From Denitratimonas sp037478135 (lineage in GTDB: Bacteria; Pseudomonadota; Gammaproteobacteria; Xanthomonadales; Xanthomonadaceae), in the NCBI RefSeq assembly GCF_037478135.1, contig NZ_JBBHDV010000002.1, forward strand, positions 62,001-126,000: a stretch of DNA of 64,000 bases, given 5' to 3'. This document shows positions 53,934 to 62,069 of this stretch, piece after piece. Both the position numbers and the translations under genes were made by a program. Each line of letters opens with the position of its first letter. The stretch's first letter is position 1. The notes beneath the pieces were generated by a model. That model was not told the DNA's origin and made no database searches. It saw only the letters and a list, made by a program, of their open reading frames with translations.

Positions 53934-55274
53934 ATGAGCAACACGCCTTCCCTGTTCGATGCGCCTGCCGCGCTCAAACCATTGGCCGAGCGCATGCGGC
54001 CGCGTTCGCTGGACGATATGGTCGGGCAACGGCGCCTGTTGTCGGAAGGATCGGCGCTGCGCCGCGCGATCGAATCCGGCCGCCTGCATTCGATGATCCT
54101 GTGGGGGCCGCCGGGCTGCGGCAAGACCACGCTTTCGCTGCTTCTGGCGCAGTATGGCGAGGCCCGTTTCCATGCGATTTCGGCCGTGCTGTCCGGCCTG
54201 CCACAGGTGCGCGAAGTGCTGGCCGAGGCCGAGCGCGCGTTCCAGGCCGGACAGCGCACGCTGCTGTTCGTGGACGAGGTGCACCGCTTCAACAAGGTGC
54301 AGCAGGATGCCTTCCTGCCGCATATCGAACGCGGCAGCATCGTTTTCGTCGGCGCCACCACCGAAAATCCCAGCTTTGAACTTAACTCGGCACTGCTCTC
54401 GCGCTGCCGTGTGCATGTGATGGAAGGGGTTTCGCCAGAGGACATCGTGCAGGCGCTGCAACGCGCGCTGGCCGATGCCGAACGCGGCCTTGGCGGGCAG
54501 GACATCATGATTTCCCCAGACAATCTGATGCTGATCGCGCAGGCCGCCGATGGCGATGTGCGGCGCGCGCTGACGCTGCTGGAAATCGCCGCCGAGCTGG
54601 CCGGCACCGGTGATGGCCATATCGATGAAGCCCTGCTGGCGCAGGTGCTGGCCGACCGCAGCCGGCGCTTCGACAAGCAGGGCGAGCAGTTCTACGACCA
54701 GATTTCGGCACTGCACAAGTCCGTGCGCAGCTCCAACCCGGACGCCGCGCTGTACTGGCTCACGCGCATGCTCGATGGTGGCTGCGATCCGGTCTATCTG
54801 GCGCGGCGGCTGACCCGCATGGCGGTCGAAGACATCGGTCTGGCCGACCCGCGCGCGTTGCCGATGGCGATCGACGCCTGGAACACCTTCGACCGCCTCG
54901 GCAGCCCGGAAGGCGAATTGGCGCTGGCCCAGGTCGCGATCTATCTGGCCGCCACCGCCAAATCCAACGCCGTCTACAGCGCCTACAACCAGGCCCGCGC
55001 CGAGGTGCGCAGCAGCGGCACGCTGCCGGTGCCGCTACACCTGCGCAACGCGCCGACCAAGCTGATGAAACAGATCGGCTACGGCAAGAACTACCAGTAC
55101 GACCATGATGCGGAAGGCGGCATCGCGCTGGACCAGACAGGCTTCCCCGACGAACTGGGCGAACGCCAGTATTACCACCCGGTGGAGCGTGGCCTGGAGA
55201 TCAAGCTGAAGGAAAAGCTCGACGCCCTGCGCATCGCACGCGAGCAGGCCAGGGCGCAGAAGAAACCGGAGTGA
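53934..55274 (+). CDS. rarA: Replication-associated recombination ATPase RarA
   Basis: RarA (MgsA) is an AAA+ protein acting at stalled replication forks. The 446-residue protein starts NTPSLFDAPAALKPLAERMRPRSLDDMVGQ. It has Walker A GPPGCGKTT, Walker B LFVDEVHRF, the sensor TENPSFELNSALLSRC and the tetramer domain with GYGKNYQYDHDAEGGIALDQTGFPDEL. The gene is flanked on both sides by the same composite repeat. Confidence 0.96.
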   Translation: MSNTPSLFDAPAALKPLAERMRPRSLDDMVGQRRLLSEGSALRRAIESGRLHSMILWGPPGCGKTTLSLLLAQYGEARFHAISAVLSGLPQVREVLAEAERAFQAGQRTLLFVDEVHRFNKVQQDAFLPHIERGSIVFVGATTENPSFELNSALLSRCRVHVMEGVSPEDIVQALQRALADAERGLGGQDIMISPDNLMLIAQAADGDVRRALTLLEIAAELAGTGDGHIDEALLAQVLADRSRRFDKQGEQFYDQISALHKSVRSSNPDAALYWLTRMLDGGCDPVYLARRLTRMAVEDIGLADPRALPMAIDAWNTFDRLGSPEGELALAQVAIYLAATAKSNAVYSAYNQARAEVRSSGTLPVPLHLRNAPTKLMKQIGYGKNYQYDHDAEGGIALDQTGFPDELGERQYYHPVERGLEIKLKEKLDALRIAREQARAQKKPE

Positions 55275-55296
55275 CGAGCGCTGTGACGTTTCCCGC

Positions 55297-55424
55297 GTCC
55301 GGCATCGCTGCGCTCAGCCCGACCTATGGAAAACCCGGTGCGGCCAGGAAATCCGGCGCGCTTTTGTGTGCACAGCTTGCCGGTCCTGTGCACAGGTTGG
55401 CGGTGAGCACAGCGAACCCCAACG
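55297..55424. repeat. Composite palindromic repeat A-B, right of rarA
   Basis: Unit A lies at 55297-55327 and unit B at 55398-55424, separated by 70 bases. They match the pairs at 53731-53815 and 19824-19922. Confidence 0.8.
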
Positions 55425-55466
55425 GCGGGATGCTTCCCGATCCATCACCTGCAGAACGAGACGACT

Positions 55467-56666
55467 TCAACCAACGAGCAGCGATTGCGCCTGACGCGCC
55501 GCGATCCATTCCTCGTTGGTTGGTTCCACACCGACCAGGACGCGGCTGACGGCCGACGAAATCGTCGTGGCATTCGCGCTGTTGGCGGCATCGTCCAGTT
55601 CGATGCCGAGGAAGGCCAGGTCGCGGCAGACGCGTTCGCGGATGAAGGCATTGTGTTCGCCGACGCCGGCGGTGAACACCAGCAGGTCCAACCCGCCGAG
55701 CACAGCGGCCAGCGCGCCGATTTCGCGCACGATGCGGCGCACGTACAGCGCCAGCGCCAGGCGCGCGCGTTCGCCGGTTTCGCCTTCGTCATTCTCGTGC
55801 CGCACGATCACGCGCGGCTCGGCGGAAATGCCGGAAACGCCGAGCAGGCCGGAGCGGTGGTAGAGCATCCGGCCGACTTCTTCGAGCGAGAGCTTCTCGA
55901 TTTCCATCAGGTACAGCAGCGCGCCCGGATCCAGTGCGCCGGTACGGGTGCCCATCATCAGACCGTCGAGCGCGGAAAAACCCATCGTGGTCGCGACGCT
56001 TTCCAGGTTCCGCATCGCGCACAGGCTGGCGCCGCTGCCCAGGTGCGCGACGATGGTGCGTCCGCGTGCGATGTCGCCGTGACGCTCGGGCAACGCGGTG
56101 GCCATGTAGGCGTAGGACAGGCCGTGGAAGCCGTAGCGCCGAACCCCGCGTTCGAAGGCCGAGTACGGCAGCGGCAAGACCTGCTCCACCAGTGGCAAGC
56201 TGTGATGAAAGCCGGTGTCAAAGCAGGCCACCTGGGTCATGCGCGGGTACTGTTCCAGCAGCAGGCTCATGGCTTTCAGCGGGAAGGGCTGGTGCAGCGG
56301 CGCGAGCGGAATCAGTTCGCGCAGTTCGGCAATCAGCGCCGCATCGACCCGGGTGGGTGTGAAGTATTTGCTGCTGCCATGCACCACGCGATGCGCGACG
56401 GCGGCGATGCGGCGCCCGGACAGCCGCTGCATGACGCGTTCGCGGATCAGCGCCAGCGCGGCGGTGTGCGGGTGCTCGGCATCCAGTGTCACCGGGAAAG
56501 GTTCAATGCCAGTCTCGCCAAAATCGGGTGTCGGCCCGCCGATGCCCTGCACCTTGCCGCTCCACAGCGGGATGCGCGGCAGCGGCTCGGCGGCGGGAAA
56601 CAGCGCGAACTTGATGCTGGAGGAGCCGCAGTTGAGGACGAGGATCAGATCTTCGTTGGAAGGCAT
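55467..56666 (-). CDS. ackA: Acetate kinase (or related short-chain acyl kinase)
   Basis: AckA interconverts acyl phosphate plus ADP with the acid plus ATP. The 399-residue protein has LVLNCGSSSIKFALF, AHRVVHGSSKYF, ACFDTGFHHSLP, YGFHGLSYAYMA, HLGSGASLCAM, GLMMGTRTGALDPG and FTAGVGEHNAFIRERV, all as in acetate kinases. It is the last gene of a minus-strand group whose first gene encodes a MaoC-phosphotransacylase fusion. Its substrate may be acetyl or a branched acyl phosphate. Confidence 0.94.
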   Translation of the reverse strand: MPSNEDLILVLNCGSSSIKFALFPAAEPLPRIPLWSGKVQGIGGPTPDFGETGIEPFPVTLDAEHPHTAALALIRERVMQRLSGRRIAAVAHRVVHGSSKYFTPTRVDAALIAELRELIPLAPLHQPFPLKAMSLLLEQYPRMTQVACFDTGFHHSLPLVEQVLPLPYSAFERGVRRYGFHGLSYAYMATALPERHGDIARGRTIVAHLGSGASLCAMRNLESVATTMGFSALDGLMMGTRTGALDPGALLYLMEIEKLSLEEVGRMLYHRSGLLGVSGISAEPRVIVRHENDEGETGERARLALALYVRRIVREIGALAAVLGGLDLLVFTAGVGEHNAFIRERVCRDLAFLGIELDDAANSANATTISSAVSRVLVGVEPTNEEWIAARQAQSLLVG

Positions 56667-56719
56667 GGCAAAGCCTGTGTCGGGTGGATCGGAGTGCCGC
56701 AACACCCCGCAATCTGGTT

Positions 56720-56797
56720 GTAGGAGCGCACCCGCAGGGGGCGCGATGATGATTTCCGGGGCAGACCCATTCGCGCCCCCTGCGGGTGCGCTCCTAC
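56720..56797. repeat. Perfect 27-bp inverted repeat with 24-base loop (REP type)
   Basis: Bases 56720-56746 and 56771-56797 are exact reverse complements, beginning GTAGGAGCGCACCCGCAGGG and ending GCTCCTAC. It lies between the SDR and ackA genes and would form a very stable hairpin in their mRNA, possibly lowering ackA expression or protecting the upstream mRNA. Confidence 0.9.
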
Positions 56798-56828
56798 GGT
56801 GGAAGGTATTTTCTATGGGAGGTGTTTT

Positions 56829-57581
56829 CTAGCGCGCGGTGTAGCCGCCATCCACGACCAGCCCTGCGCCGGTCATGAAGCTGGCCGCTTCCGACAGCAG
56901 GAAAGCGGCGGCATGCGCGATTTCTTCCGGGCGGCCAAGGCGGCCGATGGCGTGCAGGCCGACCAGCGCGCCACGGGTATCGGCATCCAGCCCATCCAGG
57001 ATCGGAGTTTCGACATAACCCGGGTGGATCGAATTGATCCGCACACCCTTCGCCGAATAGGCCAGCGCGGCGGCGCGGGTCAGGCCGGTGACGCCGTGCT
57101 TGGCGGCCACATACGCGGTGGCGTTGGCATCGCCGACCACGCCCAGGATCGAGGACATGTTGACGATGGCGCCGCCGCCGGCCGCCAGCATCGCCGGGAT
57201 CTGATAACGCAGGCCGTACTGCACGCCGCTGAGGTTGATGTCGATGACGCGCTGCCACTCGGCCGGTTCCAGCTCGCCGGCCGGCTTCAATGTGCCGCCG
57301 ATGCCGGCGTTGTTGAACGCCAGGTGCAGCGCGCCGAATGATTCCTGCGCCAACACCACGGCGGACTGCGCGTCTTCCGGGCGCGAAACGTCGCCCACAT
57401 GCGCCACCGCGTCGCCGCCGGCGGCGATGATCTCGGCCACAACACGCGCCACGGTGTCGGCGTCGATGTCCGAGACCACGACGCGCACGTCGTTTTCAGC
57501 CAGCAGTTTCGCCGTCGCCGCGCCGATGCCGGAGCCGGCACCAGTGACCAGTGCGGTGTCGCCCTTGAAGCTGTATTTCAT
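56829..57581 (-). CDS. Short-chain dehydrogenase/reductase, substrate unknown
   Basis: The 250-residue classical SDR has the cofactor motif TGAGSGIG, NNAGIGG, a catalytic Ser in NMSSILG and YVAAKHG (Tyr-x3-Lys). It ends FMTGAGLVVDGGYTAR. An Asp in VVSDIDAD after the second strand suggests NAD(H) preference. It sits between the Pta fusion and AckA, so its substrate may be an acyl-CoA or alcohol of the same pathway, but this is inference. Confidence 0.9.
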   Translation of the reverse strand: MKYSFKGDTALVTGAGSGIGAATAKLLAENDVRVVVSDIDADTVARVVAEIIAAGGDAVAHVGDVSRPEDAQSAVVLAQESFGALHLAFNNAGIGGTLKPAGELEPAEWQRVIDINLSGVQYGLRYQIPAMLAAGGGAIVNMSSILGVVGDANATAYVAAKHGVTGLTRAAALAYSAKGVRINSIHPGYVETPILDGLDADTRGALVGLHAIGRLGRPEEIAHAAAFLLSEAASFMTGAGLVVDGGYTAR

Positions 57582-57619
57582 TGCGGTGTCCTCGGGTCTG
57601 GAAAGAAAGTTGAACCTGC

Positions 57620-59026
57620 TTACGGCGGGCTGACGCGATAGCGGTGCGCCAGCATCAGCGCGATCGCGCAGGAGGCGATGCGGGCTTCGTGGGTATCGGC
57701 GCGGCTGGTCAGGATCACTGGCACCTTGGCCCCCATCACGATACCGGCGCTGGCGGCCTGGCCCAGATACATCAGCTGCTTGGCGAGCATATTGCCGCTT
57801 TCAAGATCGGGTACGACCAGGATGTCGGCCTGGCCGGCGACGGGCGAGACAATGCCCTTGGTGCGCGCGGCGGCGGGCGAGACGGCGTTGTCGAACGCGA
57901 GCGGGCCATCCAGCGTGCCACCAACGATCTGGCCACGGTCGGCCATCTTGCACAGCGCGGCGGCATCCAGCGTGGCCGGCATCGAAGGCATCACCGTTTC
58001 CACCGCCGCCAGGATCGCGACCTTCGGGTCCGGCACGCCGATCACGTGCGCCAGGTCGATCGCGTTCTGCACGATGTCAGCCTTCTGCATCAGATCCGGC
58101 GCGAGATTGATCGCCGCATCGGTGACGATGAACGGGCGTGGATAATGCGGTGTCTGCAACACGAAGCAATGGCTGACGCGGCGCTTGGTGCGCAGGCCGG
58201 CATCGCGCGCGACCACGGCGGTCATCAGTTCGTCGGTGTGCAGGCTGCCTTTCATCAGCGCCTCGACCTTGCCTTCGCAGGCCAGTTGCGAGGCGCGCGC
58301 GGCGGCGGCGTGGCTGTGCGCGGCGTCTTCGATCACGACGCCGGACAGGTCGAAACCTTCCTGTTGCGCCACGGCCTCGATGCGCGCACGCGGGCCGACC
58401 AGCACCGGCTCGATCAGCCCGGCGCTGCGCGCATCCAGTGCGCCCTTCAGGCTTGGCGCATCGCAGGGATGCACCACGGCGACGCGGATCGCGGCCAGCG
58501 GCGCGACATGCGCCAGCAGGCGGCCGAGACCATCGTTGCCGTTGCTGTCGCGGCGGATCTCGGGCAGGCCGGCGCGCGGCAGTTCGATGCGCTCGCTCGG
58601 CGCAATCACACGTGCCTTGCCGTCGATCACGACGATGCCGTCCTGGTTGACGCAGGTGCAGGCCAGTACGACCTGGCGCGTGGCGGCATCCAGCACTTCC
58701 ACCTGCACCTTGACCTTGAGGCGGTCACCGACCTTCAACGCCGCGTGGAAAGCCAGCGCCTGTTCCAGATGCACGCTGCCCGGGCCCGGCAGGCGGGTGT
58801 CGATCAGCGTGCCGATCAGGGCGCCGCCCCAGGTGCCGCGCGCCACGTTGTCCTGTGACGCTGCCTGCTGCCGCTCGACGGCGACTCCGGCCAGCGCGGC
58901 AAAAGCGTGGACATCTTCGCGCGTCAACACGCGTTCGACGCTGGCGGCATCGCCCACGGCCAGTTCGTCGAAAGTGCGGTTGCGCAGCAATGTCAGGTCA
59001 TCGGGAGACGGGGCGGGTGAGGTCAC
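57620..59026 (-). CDS. MaoC-like hydratase fused to phosphate acetyl/butyryltransferase
   Basis: The 468-residue protein has an N-terminal MaoC/hot-dog domain (about 10-150; FDELAVGDAASVERVLTREDVHAFAALAG). The C-terminal domain is of the phosphotransacetylase/phosphotransbutyrylase type (about 170-465; VVHPCDAPSLKGALDA, EALMKGSLHTDELMTAV, DAAINLAPDLMQKADIVQNAI, GPLAFDNAVS). It would convert acyl-CoA and phosphate to acyl phosphate for AckA. The start is GTG at 59026, supported by an AAGGAG ribosome site seven bases upstream. An FNR-type box lies about 173 bases upstream. Confidence 0.92.
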   Translation of the reverse strand: MTSPAPSPDDLTLLRNRTFDELAVGDAASVERVLTREDVHAFAALAGVAVERQQAASQDNVARGTWGGALIGTLIDTRLPGPGSVHLEQALAFHAALKVGDRLKVKVQVEVLDAATRQVVLACTCVNQDGIVVIDGKARVIAPSERIELPRAGLPEIRRDSNGNDGLGRLLAHVAPLAAIRVAVVHPCDAPSLKGALDARSAGLIEPVLVGPRARIEAVAQQEGFDLSGVVIEDAAHSHAAAARASQLACEGKVEALMKGSLHTDELMTAVVARDAGLRTKRRVSHCFVLQTPHYPRPFIVTDAAINLAPDLMQKADIVQNAIDLAHVIGVPDPKVAILAAVETVMPSMPATLDAAALCKMADRGQIVGGTLDGPLAFDNAVSPAAARTKGIVSPVAGQADILVVPDLESGNMLAKQLMYLGQAASAGIVMGAKVPVILTSRADTHEARIASCAIALMLAHRYRVSPP

Positions 59027-59170
59027 TGGAACTCCTTGGATGGCTCGGATGGAAGCGGTCTGCGGTTGCCGGCGAATATCCGGTGCCAGTCATGCTGCCG
59101 ACATCCGGTTTCGTCACCGCGATCCGGCATGATGCCAGCCCGGAATGCCGCGCTGCTCGCCATCAATCGC

Positions 59171-59212
59171 AGACTAGGTGCAAAGCCTGACGGCGAGGTT
59201 GAGCAGGATCAA
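59171..59212 (-). promoter_or_regulatory. FNR/ANR-type box and -10 element of the MaoC-Pta gene
   Basis: On the minus strand TTGATCCTGCTCAA (plus 59199-59212) matches TTGAT-N4-ATCAA in nine of ten positions. A TAGTCT hexamer (plus 59171-59176) lies so that, if it is the -10, the box is centred at -41.5. This is the geometry of class II FNR-dependent promoters. The start point would be near 59164, leaving a 137-base leader. Confidence 0.55.
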
Positions 59213-59275
59213 ACTTCGTTTTGGATCGACGGATCGACGGAGTGGACGCTGGCAAATGTGCGGTCCTGAAACAGA

Positions 59276-59305
59276 AATGCCAGCCGGAAGCTTCCGGCTG
59301 GCATT
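59276..59305 (-). terminator. Perfect 30-bp palindrome terminating ilvE
   Basis: The 15-base arms AATGCCAGCCGGAAG and CTTCCGGCTGGCATT are perfectly complementary. On the minus strand TCTGTTT follows. It lies 24 bases after the ilvE stop. The rest of the 302-base gap to the MaoC-Pta gene holds the FNR-type promoter and a leader; no gene is seen. Confidence 0.7.
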
Positions 59306-59328
59306 CGGGAAACACGCTGCGGACAGCT

Positions 59329-60414
59329 TCAGGCCAGCTTGGTCAGCCAGCCGTGGCGGTCTTCGCTGCGGCCGTACTGGATGTCGGTCAGTTCCTTGCG
59401 GATCGACATGGTGAGTTCACCCGGTTCGGCGTCGGCGTTGCCGACCGAGAAGTCCGTGCCCTTGAGTACGCCGATGGGCGAGATGCTGGCGGCGGTGCCG
59501 CAGGCGAAGGTTTCCACGATGTCGCCCGAGCGCATGCCGTCGATCCATTCCTGCACGTCGATGCGGCGCTCGGTGACGCTGACGCCGCGGTCGCGCAGCA
59601 GCTGGATCACCGACAGGCGGGTGATGCCTTCCAGAATGCTGCCGCTCAGTTCCGGAGTGATGACGCTGCCATCGCGCTGCACCAGGAACACGTTCATGCC
59701 GCCCAGTTCTTCGATGTAGCGGCCTTCCTGCGAATCCAGGAACAGCACCTGGGCGCAGCCGTTGGCCATGGCCTGCTGCTGCGGCAGCAGCGAGGAGGCG
59801 TAGTTGCCACCGCACTTGGCCGATCCGGTGCCGCCCTTGCCGGCGCGCGAGTAGTCGCGCGAGAGCCAGATCGATACCGGCTTGACGCCGCCCTTGAAGT
59901 ACGCGCCGGCCGGGCTGGCGATGACGTAGTAGGCTGCTCGCTGGGCCGCGCGCACGCCGAGAAAATCCTCGTTGGCGATCATGAACGGGCGCAGATAGAG
60001 GCTGGCCTCACCGCCGCTGGGCACCCAGTCCTTGTCGATGGATACCAGTTGGCGGATCGATTCGACGAAGGTTTCGACCGGCAGTTCCGGCAGCGCCAGG
60101 CGGCGCGCGGAATGCTGCATGCGGGCGCCGTTGGCTTCCGGGCGGAACGACCAGATCGAGCCGTCGGCGTGGCGGAAGGCCTTCAGCCCTTCAAAAATTT
60201 CCTGCGCGTAGTGCAGCACCGCCGAGGCCGGCGACAGGCTGAGCGGGCCGTAGGCGCGGACCTGGGCATCGTGCCAGCCGTCGGCCTGGGTCCAGTCGAT
60301 GGCGACCATGTGGTCGGTGAAATGGGTGCCGAAGCCGGGATTGGCGAGGATCGCGTCGCGCTCGGCCTGGCTGCGGGGATGGGCGGAAGGGGAAACCTGG
60401 AAGTCGATGCTCAT
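59329..60414 (-). CDS. ilvE: Branched-chain amino acid aminotransferase
   Basis: IlvE exchanges the amino group between Leu/Ile/Val and 2-oxoglutarate. The 361-residue fold IV PLP enzyme has LHYAQEIFEGLKAFRHADGSIW, RPFMIANEDFLGV, GTGSAKCGGNYASSLLPQQ with the PLP lysine, YIEELGGMNVFLV and the TFACGTAASISPIG loop. The ATG 60414 fits the family start. It lies next to the branched-chain oxoacid dehydrogenase, whose substrates it can supply. Confidence 0.96.
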   Translation of the reverse strand: MSIDFQVSPSAHPRSQAERDAILANPGFGTHFTDHMVAIDWTQADGWHDAQVRAYGPLSLSPASAVLHYAQEIFEGLKAFRHADGSIWSFRPEANGARMQHSARRLALPELPVETFVESIRQLVSIDKDWVPSGGEASLYLRPFMIANEDFLGVRAAQRAAYYVIASPAGAYFKGGVKPVSIWLSRDYSRAGKGGTGSAKCGGNYASSLLPQQQAMANGCAQVLFLDSQEGRYIEELGGMNVFLVQRDGSVITPELSGSILEGITRLSVIQLLRDRGVSVTERRIDVQEWIDGMRSGDIVETFACGTAASISPIGVLKGTDFSVGNADAEPGELTMSIRKELTDIQYGRSEDRHGWLTKLA

Positions 60415-60573
60415 GGGAAAACTCGATGCGGAAGAAGGGAATGCGTCGGGCAACTGCGAGCCGCAGGCCGCGATCCGGATATCCGGCCGGCCCATGGTAA
60501 CTGCCGGCCGGCCGGGGAATCAGCACCGCCGCTGCGGCAGCGGCGGGCGTGGATCAGCGCTGCGACGCCCGGT

Positions 60574-61980
60574 TCAGATGTGCAGCGCGTGGCCGAGGGC
60601 TCGCAGTGCAGCTTCCTGCACGGCCTCGCCCAGGGTCGGGTGCGGGTGGATCGTGGCGGCGATGTCTTCCAGCGACGCGCCCATTTCGATGGACTGCACG
60701 AAGGCGATGGACAGCTCGGACACCTGCGCGCCCACGGCCTGCCAGCCGAGGATGCGGTGGTCGTCCTCGCGTGCGACCACGCGCACGAAGCCGTCGGAGG
60801 ATTCCAGCGTCATCGCGCGGCCATTGGCGGCGAACGGGAACAGCGCGGTCTTGATCGTGATGCCGTGGGCCTTGGCCTCGTCCGGTGACAGGCCGACCAC
60901 GACCACTTCCGGATCGGTGAAGCACACCGCCGGGATCGCGGCCGGTTCGAAACGGCGTTTTTTGCCGCTGACGATCTCGGCCACCATTTCGCCCTGCGCC
61001 ATCGCGCGGTGCGCCAGCATCGGCTCGCCGGCGACATCGCCGATGGCCCAGACATTGCGCATCGAAGTGCGGCACTGGTCGTCGATCTTGATGGCGCGGC
61101 CGGCCATGTCCAGGTGCAGCGATTCCAGATTGAAGCCATCGGTCTTGGGGCGACGGCCGACGGCGACCAGGATCTGGTCGGCATCCAGCGCCAGTTCCTT
61201 GCCGTCCGGACTGCGCACGCGCAGCGCGCCGGAATCGGAAAGCCCCAGCACGCTGTGGCCGGTGAGCAGGGCGACGCCGGATTTTTCCAGATGCTGTGCG
61301 ACCGGGCGGGTCAGCTCGGCATCGTAGGCCGGCAGGATGCGGTCCTGTGCTTCGACCACGAGCACATCGCAGCCGAGCTTGCGGTAGACGCTGCCCAGTT
61401 CCAGACCAATGTAGCCACCGCCGACGACGATCAGCTTCTTCGGCAAGGCCTTGGGCGAGAGCGCTTCGGTGGAGGAAATCACCTTGCCGCCGAACGGCAG
61501 GAACGGCAGCTCCACCGGCACTGAACCGGTCGCCAGCAGCAGGTGTTCGCAGCGGATGCGCAGCAGCTGGCCGCCATCGCCGGCACCTGCCACTTCGACC
61601 GTCTTGCCGTCGACCACCTTGCCCAGGCCGGACACCACGCGCACGCCGTTCTTCTTCAACAACGCCGCCACGCCGCCGGTCAGACGGCGCACGATGCCGT
61701 CCTTCCAGGCCACGGTCTTGCCTATGTCCAGGGCCGGTGCCTGCACGCTGATGCCCAGTGCCGAATCGCCGGCCGCGAACGCGGCAACTTTCGCGAATTC
61801 CTCGGCGGCGTGGATCAGCGCCTTGGACGGAATGCAGCCGATGTTGAGGCAGGTGCCGCCGGGCGTGGCCGCTTCCACCAGCACGGCGGGAATGCCGAGC
61901 TGGCCGGCGCGGATCGCCGCGACGTAGCCGCCGGGGCCGCCGCCGAGGACAAGAAGTTGGGTTTCGATTGTGTGTGCCAT
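60574..61980 (-). CDS. lpdA: Dihydrolipoyl dehydrogenase (E3)
   Basis: E3 re-oxidises dihydrolipoyl groups of the E2 protein with NAD. The 468-residue protein has the FAD motif LLVLGGGPGGYVAAIRAG, the redox disulfide GGTCLNIGCIPSKAL, the NAD motif VVGGGYIGLELGSVYRKLG, and AIGDVAGEPMLAHRAMAQG. The active-site His-Glu lies in IHPHPTLGEAVQEAAL. It is the third gene of the bkd cluster. Confidence 0.97.
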   Translation of the reverse strand: MAHTIETQLLVLGGGPGGYVAAIRAGQLGIPAVLVEAATPGGTCLNIGCIPSKALIHAAEEFAKVAAFAAGDSALGISVQAPALDIGKTVAWKDGIVRRLTGGVAALLKKNGVRVVSGLGKVVDGKTVEVAGAGDGGQLLRIRCEHLLLATGSVPVELPFLPFGGKVISSTEALSPKALPKKLIVVGGGYIGLELGSVYRKLGCDVLVVEAQDRILPAYDAELTRPVAQHLEKSGVALLTGHSVLGLSDSGALRVRSPDGKELALDADQILVAVGRRPKTDGFNLESLHLDMAGRAIKIDDQCRTSMRNVWAIGDVAGEPMLAHRAMAQGEMVAEIVSGKKRRFEPAAIPAVCFTDPEVVVVGLSPDEAKAHGITIKTALFPFAANGRAMTLESSDGFVRVVAREDDHRILGWQAVGAQVSELSIAFVQSIEMGASLEDIAATIHPHPTLGEAVQEAALRALGHALHI

Positions 61981-62008
61981 GACGTTGGGACTACCTGAAA
62001 GTTGGGGC

Positions 62009-62038
62009 TCCCCCTCCCCCGCCGGCGGGGGAGAGGGG
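62009..62038. repeat. CTCCCCC-type palindrome between bkdB and lpdA
   Basis: The short palindrome CCCCTCCCCCGCC/GGCGGGGGAGAGGGG is the same family as the repeats at 12185 and 51408. Confidence 0.75.
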
Positions 62039-62069
62039 ATTGTTATCCGGCGTTCGTTTGAATATCCGG

